A DNA stretch of 64,000 nt from Monosporascus cannonballus (lineage: Eukaryota; Ascomycota; Sordariomycetes; Xylariales). Position numbers and translations under genes: made by a program. The stretch is taken from the NCBI GenBank assembly GCA_004154925.1, contig QJNS01000098.1, positions 1 through 64,000 of the forward strand, given 5' to 3'. Shown piece after piece: positions 21,946 through 34,219 of the stretch (positions are counted from its first letter, which is position 1; each line of letters begins with the position of its first letter). Under the pieces are notes generated by a model that saw only the letters and a program-made list of their open reading frames with translations, was not told the origin of the DNA and made no database searches.

Positions 21946-24900
21946 TGCTGTTTGAGTGGTTGATGTTCGGTGCTAATAGAAGACCGGCTCGTTCGTGGTG
22001 GCGATAGGAGATTGTTCGAAGCTTTGATGACAGAGTAAGCTTAGAAGACAGTAAGTTGTGGATGATATAGAAATCTCGAAATAGCTACAGCTGATAAACG
22101 GCTCATATATATGCATTCAGAGACATAGAAAACAGTAAGGAAACATGATCATTGATTCTCTTTGGAAACAGTTACTGCACAGAACAGAGAACATGTTCGT
22201 GAACAGACTATAAGTATGGTCCTGTGCCGAACGATGAACCATAGTAGAACCTCAATGTCTCGATTGTTGGCAAGAGGACAAAGAGGTTCGAGAATTCAGA
22301 CATAAGTCTGTTTAGAACAACGTTCTTTGTTGTTCATGTACGTTCGTCGGGAGTGTGCTGGCATCGGGGTTCTCTCCCTAGAGCAAACTAAGAGGCGCAT
22401 CAAGAAGAGCCGGGCGATTAGTGATAGTCTGTATCTATACACCTGTCATGTCTGAAGATATGTCTGAAAAGCGACCTCCACCTTGGGCCCTATTTAGAGA
22501 GCTTCCACCGCCTAACCCCTAGATTTCGCTGACGGGTTGAATTGGTGGCCATGACATTTTAGATACCATATAGAGCTTTCTAAGAAGGCTATCAGCAACA
22601 CCAACGCCAGATCTAGGGAAGAGAATCCAGTAATCTGTGTCCTTGTACGCCTCTACTCATATGCAGCAGAGTTGAGCTTGGGTGTTACAGGGAATAAACC
22701 ACCCAGTTCCACAGTTGTGGTCATAGAGCAGGTCTCAAATGACATACTATGGGCGAGCAACGCCAGTCCCCAAACAATACAAGACTATAAAGCATATAAG
22801 GACTAGTCAAGACATGTGTTCGACTTAGTGGGCTAAATGTTTATGATGATAACTACCGGGTGTAAGACTTCCTCCAACCCAAGGAGCTGTCATTACGTAT
22901 TAGCATTCATAGAAGTCGAAGACAGCACACTAGGGCGGGGACTACGGATTGACCGCATCCGCAAGCCTAGACCTCACCTTGGAGTGCTTTTCCATATCGA
23001 ATACGTGGTGCTCTGTAGATGGGTGGTAGTCCTTCGTTTTCCCTTTCCTTTATTACGGTTGGTTGACGGGTTATGAACACAGTACCTAGGCACAAACCCA
23101 AGGCGTAAAGAATCTGATTGGAGGCCAATAAAGCAGCCTGAAGTCGTCTCCAGTGTGCATCCTTGTATCACGATACCTTTCCCACCCCAACCCAAATTGG
23201 GATGTATAGTTTACATCGTGAACAATGCTGGCTGTTAACAATAGTGCCTCTTCACTCCGGGGACTTCACGTACCTTCAGGTTCATGCTTCCGTAAAAGAA
23301 AACACCGCTGGTATATCTCTTAAATATATATGTGCAATATTAGGATCCCACTATGTGATACCTAAAGGGCATCTCCTAACCGAATAAACAGGCCCAAGTA
23401 GGGAATTGGAAGTGCTGCTTTATTGTAGTCCTTCACTCTGGCCACTGTCTGCCAGTTTAGGTTTGTGCGCTCCATCTTCGTCTGCATGAATAGGCGTGCC
23501 AGCTCTTAGGCGGCATATTCAACCGAATGGATGGTTTCGACGTATCCTTGTTCTCTCTTGCTTCACAGTCACAAAAAGTCATTGGAAATGTCCAATCTCA
23601 ACGGGCACTATGACCGCGTCGTAGTCAATGGTGTGAAAAGCTCGAAGCGGGATACAACCAGCTTCGCCAAAGTGTTATGGCTGCACCATACCATTACGCC
23701 ACCAGGGCAAAAGATCGGTGGAATGACCGCAATTGTGGCAATCATCCTGGTGCTTACAGCTGCATATATACACTGGAGCTGCTACGGTGGGCCAAGACGT
23801 AACACAAAGGTGCCATTCAGGCGTGACCCCCTTTAGCGGCAACCCAAAGAAACAAAGCCGGCCAACGCTCCCCCTGGGATCAGAGCATAACGGCGCTAAC
23901 CCATTCCAGTTGCGTATATTGAGGTTTGATGTATAACCCTTGGTTAAGAAGCTCCAGGAAAGAAGGTAACCTCACTTCGCTGATCACTACCCCCTATTCC
24001 ATACTCGTAGATGGTTCTTGTTAAGCAAGCTCTAAGTCCGCGTCGTTATGCGCCGGCTCAGGAACTCGCTGGGCGTGGTGTAGCCTCAGGCGGTGTGATG
24101 CGGCTACATTCTGATGACGTGGCAAAGCGGCGCCCATCCTGGCTGCCATCACTCTGAGGCACGCAGACGGCTCCCGTGGTCCTTCGACGGGCCGCCGGAT
24201 AACGTCTTGGGGTGTCCAGGGTCGAAAGCAACACAGCGCATGGCAAGAAGCACCCCCTAAAGTGGGTTGTGTAACGTGGAGGACTATACGAACCTTAGTA
24301 CGTTGCCGCGGGTGTGATCTGCGAGTGGTGGTGCGCACGGCCGTGGAAGTGGTGTCGTTCCCTCAATGCTGAAGGTGGTGTACTAGGGAACGTTCAGGAA
24401 CGCGGGCAGCGCTGAGCGGATCCAGTAGCGGCCTCCTACAGCTGAGTACCCTCGTATTACTGTCTGGCCCGGAAAGAGTGCTATGAGATGCAATTCCACT
24501 GCTCATTTGTATCCTTTAAGGAAGCAGAAGAGCATCAGGGGCTCCCAATCATGGCTACGTAGCCTGCGGGCAGTACCCGGTACACCTTATTCTTACAGGA
24601 AGTCTTTTAGACGCTCCGTGGAGGAAAACTACGGACACCACGCCCGCTTATGGAAATCTGCCGTCCCGTATGAGCCTGTCCCAGAGGAAGAAAGCCCGAA
24701 ACTTGGAGAGCGGGGTCGGAAGAGACTTTGTCATTCACAAGGATACTTAGATTTTAATACTATGTATACTTGGCCGGGCTCAGGACGAAATAGTTGGACC
24801 ACCCACGAACCAAAGAACTGAAATGAGAGCTGAAATATACCTTTATATAAGGAACGACCTGAATATACATATGACGGAATAATTAATGCCGCCGGTTAAT

Positions 24901-25200
24901 CTGTCTCGTTTAAGTAGTGATCTAATGGGAACTTAGATATTTATAAAAATAAATATGAGGCACACCTGGTTTGTTAAAGGTGGCCCAGCTACTATGACCA
25001 GTGCCTGCTTAGCTTAGTTACTTGTAGTAGAAATCATCGAGTAAGTTCAATGATTCGAAGCTCTCCTGTTGCTCATTCCTTTAACAGTTGCGCTAGCCAA
25101 CTTCCTTTGCATTCCGACCATCACATGCAAAGAAACTGCTACAAGCGGATTGTTGAAGTGAGGCACCCACTTCCGAGTCGTACCCTCACCTTGTTGCCAG
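21946..25200. other. Gene-poor accessory interval
   Basis: About 3.2 kb of short frames on both strands with no family signature. Base composition swings between AT-rich and GC-rich patches. Frames at 23531-23836 and 24483-24821 are the longest, and neither has support beyond being open. Confidence 0.45.
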
Positions 25201-25205
25201 ATGCG

Positions 25206-25405
25206 TGTCAGAGAAAATGGTGAAGTACAGAGTGAAAGGCAGAAGGAGCCTAGCAGGTAATTCGTTGTAGGGGTAGTAAATAAATGACCATTAACGCCTG
25301 CCCCTCTCTAACTACTCGGGGCGAAGCCCCCTTATATACACAAACCAGGCTCTCACTGGTGGGGCGCTGGGCCCCAGAAAGGGGGTCGCACCTTGGCAGC
25401 TGACA
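25206..25405. mobile_element. Solo LTR, copy 1 (200 bp)
   Basis: The sequence begins TGTCAG and ends CTGACA, a TG...CA LTR edge with 6-bp inverted ends. It is flanked on both sides by the 5-bp target duplication ATGCG (25201-25205 and 25406-25410). It shares with the copy at 28147-28352 the blocks ACTACTCGGGGCGAAGCCCC and GGGGCGCTGGGCCCCAGAAA. No internal retroelement domain lies next to it, so it looks like the product of LTR-LTR recombination. Confidence 0.88.
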
Positions 25406-25477
25406 ATGCGTAATTACAGACGAAGACTACCCAGTCGAACACACACTATTTTCACCCCATCAAGGAGATCTGTCACA

Positions 25478-26766
25478 CTATATTTCAGCTCTAGCTCGAG
25501 CTTCAAAGACCTGCTTGAAGGGATGGCCATCATTAAATTCGACATACTGATGAGTCGTAACTTCTATGCCTTGAGAACTGACAGCCGGGTCATAGCTCTT
25601 GGCGCCTTCTAATCGGCTTCTAATCGAAATAGCGAAGGCAGACCTCAGACGTGAAAGCAATGCAGATTCTGGAATATAATGCGTCCAGAACGCATGGAGG
25701 GCGGGTGTACAGCCGACCATAATCGCTACAGCAGATTCGACGCATCCGGGGTATAAATGAGCATGGCTTATACCGGAGGGCAGGAAAAGGTAACTTACAT
25801 CAAGAGGACCGCATAAGTCTTGTCAGATGGAGTACTAAGGAAATTCCAAGAGAAATACAGTAAAACAGACGCCGCGGCGATACCACTAGGTAGTTGTCAG
25901 TTTCCAGAGCCCAGCTATACTAGGCAAAAAAAACTCATCGAACTTACAATATACCCGACATGAACACCAAAGTGATCCCGATTTTGTTAGAGAGCGAAAG
26001 TTTCAGCTTGGGGATCACCGTAAGGGGCAAACACAACACGAGAACGTCAGTGAGAACTGAGGTAAATCCGCGAGTTATCATCAAAGTATAGTTGGCTTTG
26101 AGGCAGTAGAGTTGCAAGGCCTCGTCCGGAGCCATACGGGACGGACTGCACACTGTGGCCAAGTATAGGGAGCAAATTAGATATATTGCAGCCGTAAACA
26201 CCAGGGTGATATAGCACGTAACCCGCACCCATTTCTTGATACCGAATATACGGATATAGAGGACAAGCAGTGGCGCCTCGGAAAAGTACCTGACGGCACC
26301 AGCCAGATGGGAATTTGCTGTAGCCACCTGTAGATCCCGTTAACTCGAACACCCAGTGACGAACTTCAGGGCAGCAGGGGGATACCTACCTTTAAAACCA
26401 CTGGGACTGGATGGGGGAGAGCTCATGACTAACTCCCAGTCAGCTGTTTTAACCCACGTGGTAGGGTGGGCCTACTGTACTTACAGCGGTTCATGATAGA
26501 AGATGTGGTTGAGTATCCCGCCCAGAAGAGGATGGCAATAGGGGACAGATCTAGGTACAGCCACTTCTACATCAGCTATGTTCGTGAAGTTCACACGAAT
26601 TTCGGGAAACCACCCGCTCACAGTCGTCTGCTGCCAGTTTTCCAGTGAGCACATAGTTGGTGCGGAGATGTATCGTGACGAAAGTCGCTACGAGAACACC
26701 CAGCGTAGCCTGGATACCGCAGTACGTAGCCGTGGACATGCTCGGACTCTGGAGCATAGAATCCAT
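25478..26766 (-). pseudogene. Rhodopsin-like fungal integral membrane protein, gene or decaying copy
   Basis: This belongs to the large fungal family of seven-span rhodopsin-domain membrane proteins, often near PTH11-type receptors. Probable coding pieces are 26766 to about 26610, 26566-26485, 26327-25948, 25885-25799 and about 25725-25478. They carry a first span ending in K-L-A-A-D-D, a span with I-L-F-W-A-G-Y, the YIRIFGIKKW segment, two further spans and a span with V-G-C-T-P-A-L. The junctions at 25948/25885 (GTAAGT...CTAG) and 26485 (GTAAGT) are clean. The first junction is not: a GTGAGC donor joined to the AAGTGG exon makes a stop, and the last intron would be only about 32 nt. It lies between two solo LTRs in gene-poor DNA. 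It may be a real gene that I modelled imperfectly. Confidence 0.5.
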
Positions 26767-28141
26767 TTCGATTCAAAAGATGTACGCAGCGGAGCTTTGA
26801 TATGAACGGGATCAGGATACGAAGCAGTATCTCGCCTTCACCACATGATAGGATGAGTTTCGAGTGAGAGAAGAATATTCGAACCGCATTCAGCTGAAGA
26901 TTAATATACCCAGCTGAATTTATACAGCCTCGCCACTAATCGGACCGTAAATGCTATAAGTTGGAAGGTAGGGTTGGTGCTGAGTAAGTGGCCCCCAACC
27001 ATGTGACTTTGAAGCAAAGCTGAGTATATTTATAGCTTTGGCCCTCCCGTATCTTGCTCCAAGCGCTTTGTATTCGCTGACACCGGAGAAATGAGGAAAA
27101 GCGCCCGTCCACTGCTGTCAATCCTTAAATCCATGCATTGTAGCTGAACCATAAATCTCCAGCCTGCGTCCCCACCCTCACCCACCCTGCGCTCAGGCGA
27201 GTGACCCTCGACGTATAATCGACAGCTTACCACAACCACTGCGGCTACGACCCGGAGTTCAGGTCCCGGTTCTCACTGGAGGATCAAAACACGCTAGGCA
27301 CTGCCCTCGCACGGGGGAAGGAGGATACAGCTTGATACGCCAGATATGGCGACGCGTCTACGGACAAGAACTGCTAAATGGGTCTACACTTGTAGATAAG
27401 GTGTCACACTTACTAGGGAGCAGATACACAGCTCTTGAGCGCTTAAAATTGATGACTAGAAGCTGAAGAACACTGATCCCACCCGTGGTGCAGAGATCCA
27501 CTGATACAGGGCTCTAAGGCTCCGGAAAAGCATAACGATCATCCGAAGACCCTTGTCAAGGGGGCGCTTTTCCATGACATATGGAAGTTAGTTAGATGGC
27601 TCCACCTAGCTTAACACGCCCTTAGGGAAGGCTCTGGGACAGCCGCTACGAGGCGTTCCCCCAGCGTTAATACAACAAACAAACAAACAAACCCCCATCC
27701 ACCCCAGATAGGTGCTCAATCCATGTAAGGGTCGCGATGGAGATGGGTTCTCTTGTCAGGGCCAGGTCAAATGAGCATGCGCAAAACTGCAACGGCCACT
27801 AATGCCAAACCGGTGAGTGTGACGCCGCGGTTTGGCGTGACCGAGCTAGCCATGTGGAGGAGCAGGCAGTAGACTGAGATATGCTGCGACCGTTGATCTC
27901 CAATCAGTTGCCGGATTCGTGCATTATCCCCGATGTCGCAAAAGCGACGCCGCTATTGCGTGGCTAGCAATAACGTTATATATGGTCAATTCCTACTACG
28001 ACACCCGACGAACCGCTGCCGTCTGCCATGGCGGAAGGGACCTGGCACCACTCCCAGCACACATCGACGACGCGGATGGGGTTCGGCTGGCAGCAGCTGA
28101 CCATGGCAAACACGTTCTGCCCCGGGATGACGGCATACATG
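26767..28141. other. Gene-poor interval
   Basis: No supportable gene. It holds a short (AAAC)n microsatellite at about 27674-27692. Confidence 0.5.
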
Positions 28142-28146
28142 ATTTC

Positions 28147-28352
28147 TGTCAGGGAAAATAGTAAAGCACGGAGTGAGAGGCAGAAGAAGCAGCCCAGCAG
28201 GTGGTTCATAGTATGGGTAGTGAATAGATGACCATTAATGCCTGCCTTTTCCTAACTACTCGGGGGCGAAGCCCCCCTATATATACACAAACTGGAGCCA
28301 CACTGGTGGGGCGCTGGGCCCCAGAAAGGGGGTCACACCTTGGCACCTGACA
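28147..28352. mobile_element. Solo LTR, copy 2 (206 bp)
   Basis: Same family as 25206-25405: TGTCAG start, CTGACA end, same GGGCGAAGCCCC and GCTGGGCCCCAGAAAGGGGGT blocks. Flanked by its own 5-bp target duplication ATTTC (28142-28146 and 28353-28357), different from copy 1, which shows two independent insertions in the same orientation. Confidence 0.88.
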
Positions 28353-28357
28353 ATTTC

Positions 28358-29299
28358 CTGCGGGATAGGCAGGGCTTTGGGAATGGCGCCGATGGAAAGG
28401 CTAGTGTTGCTCGACAAGACATGCTGAGGATAGGTGTTAAGATACTGGCAGCTGTCCAATAGGCAAGTAGACTTGTTGTTTCGGGGTGGCGAGAGAGTAG
28501 TCGAGCGGATGGAAAAGGCTGAAGGCAGAAGGAAGTAGGAGCGTATAACTATCTCCCCTGAGTTTACAGTCAACCGAGAATGGCAGAATTGCATCAGTAA
28601 ATCACCCCTTCACGGCACCCAGGCGCACAAATACGTGCCCCACCTCCCGCAGCCACCTTTCCACTTTCCACTTCCCAGTCCTGTTCCATTTCAAAGGATA
28701 TATTTATTCTTTTTTGGATGCCCTACTACTCCACCTCCACTGTCTCGTCTTAACTCTCTTCATCTCACTATGATGTTGACATGATCTTGAAAACAACGAC
28801 GCCAATCAAGCAATCCCCATCAAGACGCCGCCCAGGGCCATCAAAGACATCGACCACCAGGACGCCGGTGGACTTACTAATGACAAAATATTAACTGACA
28901 CTTCACTGAGCTAAGTTATCCACCCTTCCCCTGCACCCCTTTCTTCTGTCTCTACTTTCCCCCTACCGTTGTTCTTCTGTGTGAGTATTTGTACGAGCGT
29001 TGTGTTTAACAAGTGGGTTTCGGTGGCATTCCGGTTTTCTTTTCCGATCGGGAGTCTAGCATTAGAGGCGGTGTTCCGGTTGTTTTCGGTATGGGCGCTT
29101 TGGAGTTTACCGTTAGGCGTTGGGGAGTTGCATTGCTCGTGATGGCTAACTTATGCCGGTACACCCTGGTGCTATACTGCGTCCAGGGGTGCCCATCACA
29201 AAATTTTTATCTTCCCCTTTTTTCTTCTCCTGATACACTAGGAAGCTTGAAGTACGCACCCCAGTTAATGGGACAGAGACAACAGGCCCGCTTCTGCCG
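28358..29299. other. Gene-poor interval
   Basis: No supportable gene. A pyrimidine-rich patch lies at about 28660-28760. Confidence 0.45.
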
Positions 29300-29873
29300 A
29301 GTTCCTTGTCGTTCCACACCTGTTCGATGTCCTTTAGCGGCACCGTCTGGGCATCTAGCAGCTTCCAGGTAGCCATCTTCTCCACCGAGGTTGGCACCTC
29401 CCTCTCCAAGCGCCGGCGCCGGCGCCTCTCACGATCAGGCCACAAGACTTGAGTAGGGTAGACGGGATAGTGGCGGTCCGCTTTGCTAGGCTTCCGGTGC
29501 TAACGTACTGCACGGGCTTGCCACCCCGAGCAAGGACAGGAGATGCAGGGCCGCATCGCCGTACGCAGTCGAGTATGACGTCGCATTCCCGCCCCGCCTT
29601 CGAGAAACCGGTCTCCTGCACCGGATCCAGGAGCACGATGCGCTCGTCGAACCCGTCGATACTCTCGAGTGCGGTGGCGTCGCGGGCCACGATGACTACG
29701 TGTAGCGACTCCTTGGCTGAGTAGCGGCGCCCCGCCGCGCGGGGGCGGACGATCCGAGGTAGGCCCGCCGTCAAGACCCGGAGCGGCAGTTGATGGTCCG
29801 AGGGCGCCGGAAGCTCGCCAGCGGCGGTGTAGCGGGGCCCATCGGACCGGGCCTTAACCGGCGCGATATGCAT
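29300..29873 (-). pseudogene. Broken zinc-type alcohol dehydrogenase / quinone oxidoreductase-like gene
   Basis: Fragments of a medium-chain dehydrogenase/reductase-like protein. The N-terminal piece has the G-P-R-Y-T and L-R-V-L-T-A-G-L pattern and a Y-S-A-K ending. It runs directly into the Rossmann-side segment L-D-E-R/F-D-E-R-I-V-L-x-x-P-V-x-E-T and the P-V-Q-Y-V-S-T-G-S-L stretch. A normal member has about 120 more residues, including the substrate lid and the glycine-rich nucleotide loop, between these parts, so the middle is deleted. Near 29420 the frame shifts; the C-terminal stretch (EKMATWKLLDAQTVPLKDIE) is readable only in another frame. Family assignment is by remembered pattern. 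No active enzyme can be made from this copy. Confidence 0.65.
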
Positions 29874-29912
29874 TGATTTCTTGTTGGAAGGCCTGTGAGA
29901 AAAGTACAGCAC

Positions 29913-31126
29913 CCGGGTCGTATTTCTTCACGTTTAAGCAGCTCGTTGCAATTACCCAGAGTTGATTCGTCCTACAATCAACGTGAAGTCGGCTTGGCGC
30001 GAGACTCATATACCTGAATTGACCGGGCGGCATTTCGCGGATCTGCTTACGGCGAACGGTTCTCGAGGCCGAACCAAAGGTCGGCCCTAACATGATATCC
30101 GAAGTCCCGAGCAGCGACCTCTTGTCTGTTTTCCGGAAATCTAAGGGGTGCCGGCGCTCAGCTATACTGTGATCCGAACATATGCGAGCGGCCCGGGGAA
30201 ACAGACGCGCAGTGACTCGGGCCGAGCAGATTCGCGAGCGTTTACCCAGTGCTGAGGCACCTACCCCATAATAACCAACTGGTACGAACCCTGAGGCCTT
30301 CAGAACCTAACGGCAGCTCCTTCTTGGCCCTAGGCGTTGCGCAGGCTAGTGCTAGTCTCCGACTATGAGGGACCAGGAGGATTTCGGACGTCAGTAACCG
30401 CGAAGCTCAGAGGTCGGTTAGCGTAACCTGGCCCCCGGCGGCGACACTCCATCGCAGGTAAGGGTTCACGGACTCTGAGCGGGAGCCTACCAGGAAAAGT
30501 GGTGCGGCGAGCCTCATCGCAAACATGTCTCGTGATGAGGAGGCGGCAGTGGTTGAAGATGAAGTCGCCATCCCGGTATTCCGGCCAAGGCCCCGAACCT
30601 CAAGATCCCAGCGGTGCCGTACCGACACGTCCTCACAGGGGCGGTTACCCGCGCCGCTGCGGCAAGAGCGCCTACCGTAGACTGTCTTCACTGAGTGGAG
30701 GCGAGCCGGCCAGTGGGGCGGAGAAGGCCCTGCTGCGAGTCGCTGGCCACCCTAGGCCCGCTGAAATATCAGACTGTGCAGGCCTACGACGGCGACTGCG
30801 AGTGAGCCACGGCGAAGCGGAATTCCAAAGCGGGCGCGACCTTGCGTCTCCAACACGCGGACCGGTGCAAGCACATACGGCATCCGAATCAAGTAGTCCC
30901 CGTGAAAAGATTCGGAGACGGTCGAGAAGGAATATATCATACTAATGAGCGTAAATCCGGCATTCATGTACGAGGGGTATCACATAACGTCCCTTAAGCA
31001 AACCACGCGCCCTATTTTAATACCCACATCTCACAATTCCAAGCACACCATCAATCCGTTTTCAATCCCGTCACGTCCAATCTACCCCCGTCACACGTGG
31101 CGCTTCGCAAAATACACACCCCGACC
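29913..31126. other. Gene-poor interval
   Basis: GC-rich but without a recognisable gene. Overlapping frames on both strands at 30400-30950 share no family signature. Confidence 0.45.
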
Positions 31127-32014
31127 TTATGCGTGAGGACGGTGGCCGAGTTCATACGAGCCCGGGGCCTGTGGTTGGCCATAGTACTGGTGCTGCGGAG
31201 GAGCAGGGGACGGCGGGGGCTTGTACTCGGTGCCCTGGGAGGTCTGGTAGTAATACCCGGGAGCGGGGGGGTTGCCGTACCCGGTGTCATACGCCGTGTT
31301 GATATTGCCGGCGTAGTTGGCGTACACGGGCTGCTGCTGGCCGTAGCCAGTCTCCATGTGCGCCGCCCCCGGGTTGACGGCCGGCACGTAGCCGCCGCCC
31401 CGCAGCGTGCCCTTGCGCTTGCGGTGAACGAGCCTCGCGCCGTAGATAAGCTGCGCGATGGACGTGCCACTATGCGATGGGATCGAAAGTTAGCATGAGC
31501 TTCTCGGAGAATTTGTTTTTGCTTGCGCGGAGCAGGCAGGGAGAAGGATGGAGGGATGGGAACGTACGCTAAGACGGCGCAGAAAACGACTGCCAGCGGG
31601 GACAGCGCGATCAGGTTCAGGATGAACATGATGGTCCAGATGAGCGTCTTGATGCAGGCGGAGGTGAGGTACAGCGCCGGGTGCATGCGCTTGCGGCCGA
31701 TGAGGATCATCTCCACGATGTCGAGGACTATGGTCAGCCCCGCGATCGCAATGTGGATGCCGCCGGAGATTCTGCCGAGTAGTGAGCTTGTCTGCGTGCG
31801 AGATCACGTAGCCCCCCTCGCATTCCCCTTCGGGTGCGTGGGCCGGGTTGTGGAAAAGTCAGACGTACGCGAAGAGGCTCCCATATTGGCCAACGTCGTC
31901 CGCTACCGCCACCACGAAGGCCGACATGGCGATGTAAATCAGGCACACGATGATCTGGAGCACCCATGCCGTGATGTTGATGCTCTTCCGGTACGGATAG
32001 TCGAAGACTGCCAT
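31127..32014 (-). CDS. MARVEL-like four-span membrane protein
   Basis: Three exons, 32014-31869, 31771-31568 and 31469-31127, join in phase 2 at both junctions and give 230 residues. Introns of 97 and 98 nt have GTACGT donors. Four hydrophobic segments fall at about 14-36, 49-68, 82-110 and 112-128, arranged as in MARVEL-type proteins that shape sterol-rich or cortical membrane domains. A basic H-R-K-R-K stretch follows the last span on the cytosolic side. The final 80 residues are a disordered tail rich in Tyr, Gly, Pro and Gln. The MARVEL assignment rests on the span pattern and length, not on a signature residue. Function in this fungus is unknown. Confidence 0.75.
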
Positions 32015-34219
32015 GTTGGGCGGTGGCTTTGATCTGTTTGTCGCGTAGGTCGTGCTATCGTTGATGTCCTCGTGGGTTTATTCTCCCAGTCTAGTGGCGC
32101 TGACTCCTTATGAACGAGTATTTTCCTAAGGTGACATTGAAGTGACTTATTCTAGATTCTTTGAACCGCGAGGGGAACAACAACAGTGCACAAAATACTA
32201 AAAGGTGCAGGGGCAGCCCATCAAATACCGGCGGGAGATTGGGGAATATCGGGCTGTGTCACCCACAGGATCAACCGCCAAGACAGCCCAGCCAGGTTGC
32301 TGGATGGGACACGAAGTTGGGCAGAATCATTTCTTCTCCGGGGTGGCATTTCAGCTCGGTGGGCCCTGAGCAACTCCAGGGTCTTGGCTCAAAGGGCCCG
32401 GGGGGCTGGAAGCCGTCGCCTATCACATGTTGGGTCTTGGCAGGCAAGTTCCACAAGGGGCTAGATAGCTCGATTGCAAAGTAGAGTGTCGTGTCTCCCT
32501 GCTTTACATTACAAGACAGTCCTTTATAGTCGCACAGAAAGTGTGAGACGAGTGAAGTCTCGGATGATCTCTGAGTATCTCAGTTGTGCCCTTACATTAC
32601 CTCATCTAGATCAGGCAGGGCCTTCAAGTCTCTGGGTAGCTTTCGGTACCCGCTAGCGCGGTTCCATTTCTCAAACTTCATCTGAGCTATGACGGCCCCA
32701 AAGGTTCGTTCAGAAAACCCGACAAAAATCGTAAACATATGTTAACTTATCTTCGAAGCGCATTTATACTAATAATTTCACCAGGCATAGTTTGTTTGCG
32801 GATTATTCTTTTTCTTATATTCAAGATCCGGTTTATTCGAACACGTATAATAAAATATAATAGGACCTCTTTTAGCATAACTACAACCTAGGCCTCCCTG
32901 GCTCGTTACGTGGATTTGCACTTTGATTGCTTTAAAAACCTAAAGTGGTAAGAGTGCATGAGTTACCTTGATAACGAGCTACGAGGCCTGAGCTAGCTGA
33001 GATAATCTTTACATAGACCTTTGGGTTTCGAATGTGAGGTGGCGTCGAAATTAGGGACCCGAATATTCGATTCTTGCAGTTGCATGTAGGTAGGTAGGGT
33101 TGCAATTCCAACTCCAGACACAACCAGATCAGTAGGACGCAAGATCCAATTCAAGCAGGCATGATCTATCATTGGTTAAATACCGTACCCGGTTATCTTG
33201 CGAAATTGAGCCAAAGCTATTATTGCAGGCTACTGGGGATTAATGCAGGCTTATGCTAGGAATCGTGTGTATAACCTAAAGCTCTCCCAGATTGGGTAGG
33301 CTAATGGACGAAAAATGAGACCAATAAAATAAACGGAAAAATTATTTCGTCTTGGGGAGCAGGAGGCGTGGGCCCATTAGCTTACAGTATTAACCATAGA
33401 CCAATTTCGCGAGAGGATACCGTACCCTGGTCAACCAATGAAGTGCGCTCGGCTTGCCCTGTGGCACGGCCTCAACTAATTATAGAACGCTAGGCGAATT
33501 CGCCCTTGCCAAATTGTTAATCGACTAGAGCTAAACCCCCATCGGCAGCCCCACCCACGAACATCCCTTATCCTGAAACATCATCCATACCAAGCTACTG
33601 CATCAAAGCCGGTACCTAGATCTTAACATGGTGATTATCACCAGCGGGGTAAGCGGTTAGGGCCAGGGTTAGTCGTAAGATTAATCTGGGACTAGGGCTA
33701 GGGTCCAGGGGGTTTGGGAGGGCCGGCTGGAGGCCTGCCATTCAGGCGTATGGCTTTGGTATTTGCAGTGGTGGTGATGCTAGTGGGAGGTGCTGGTGTT
33801 GTGCTAGAAGTGCCAGCCCTGTCCGAACTGCCACTAGATTTTGTGGGGCTGAGGCGATAAGCGCTGGGGATTGCCAGAGAGCGTTTAGTTCATTCAGGTC
33901 GATCACCGATTTGGCAAGGTGGGCGTAACTAGGGCGAGGCGAACTGGGCTGACAGGGCTGGTATTATTACGTAGATCGCCCAGAGATCTGCACCGCCATC
34001 TTTGTGGGCTGCCAAGCCACCACATACACCACCACAGTCGGCCATCGGTCGCCAGCTCTGTGCCGCCATAGTGGCTGTATTCTGCCGTGAGTTCTGTCGC
34101 GTCGGACCCCAGCCAGACGCCTTTCCCCACTCTATTCTATAGCTATGTATGGATATTCCCGTCATGGTAGGTACGTCTCTCGTTCGGCCATTGGCTGTTA
34201 CGGCCTGCTCTCCGGGTCT
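32015..34219. other. Intergenic region
   Basis: 2.2 kb with no supportable gene. The part at 32700-33560 is AT-rich. A few TTAGGG-like words at 33655-33715 are too few and irregular to be telomeric. Confidence 0.5.

Noticed and set aside
30499..30945. 148-residue plus-strand frame and its minus-strand partner at 30407-30691
   Set aside because: No family signature and overlapping open frames on both strands, as expected by chance in GC-rich DNA.
33655..33715. TTAGGG-like words suggesting an interstitial telomere repeat
   Set aside because: Only a few scattered, irregular words, not a tandem run.
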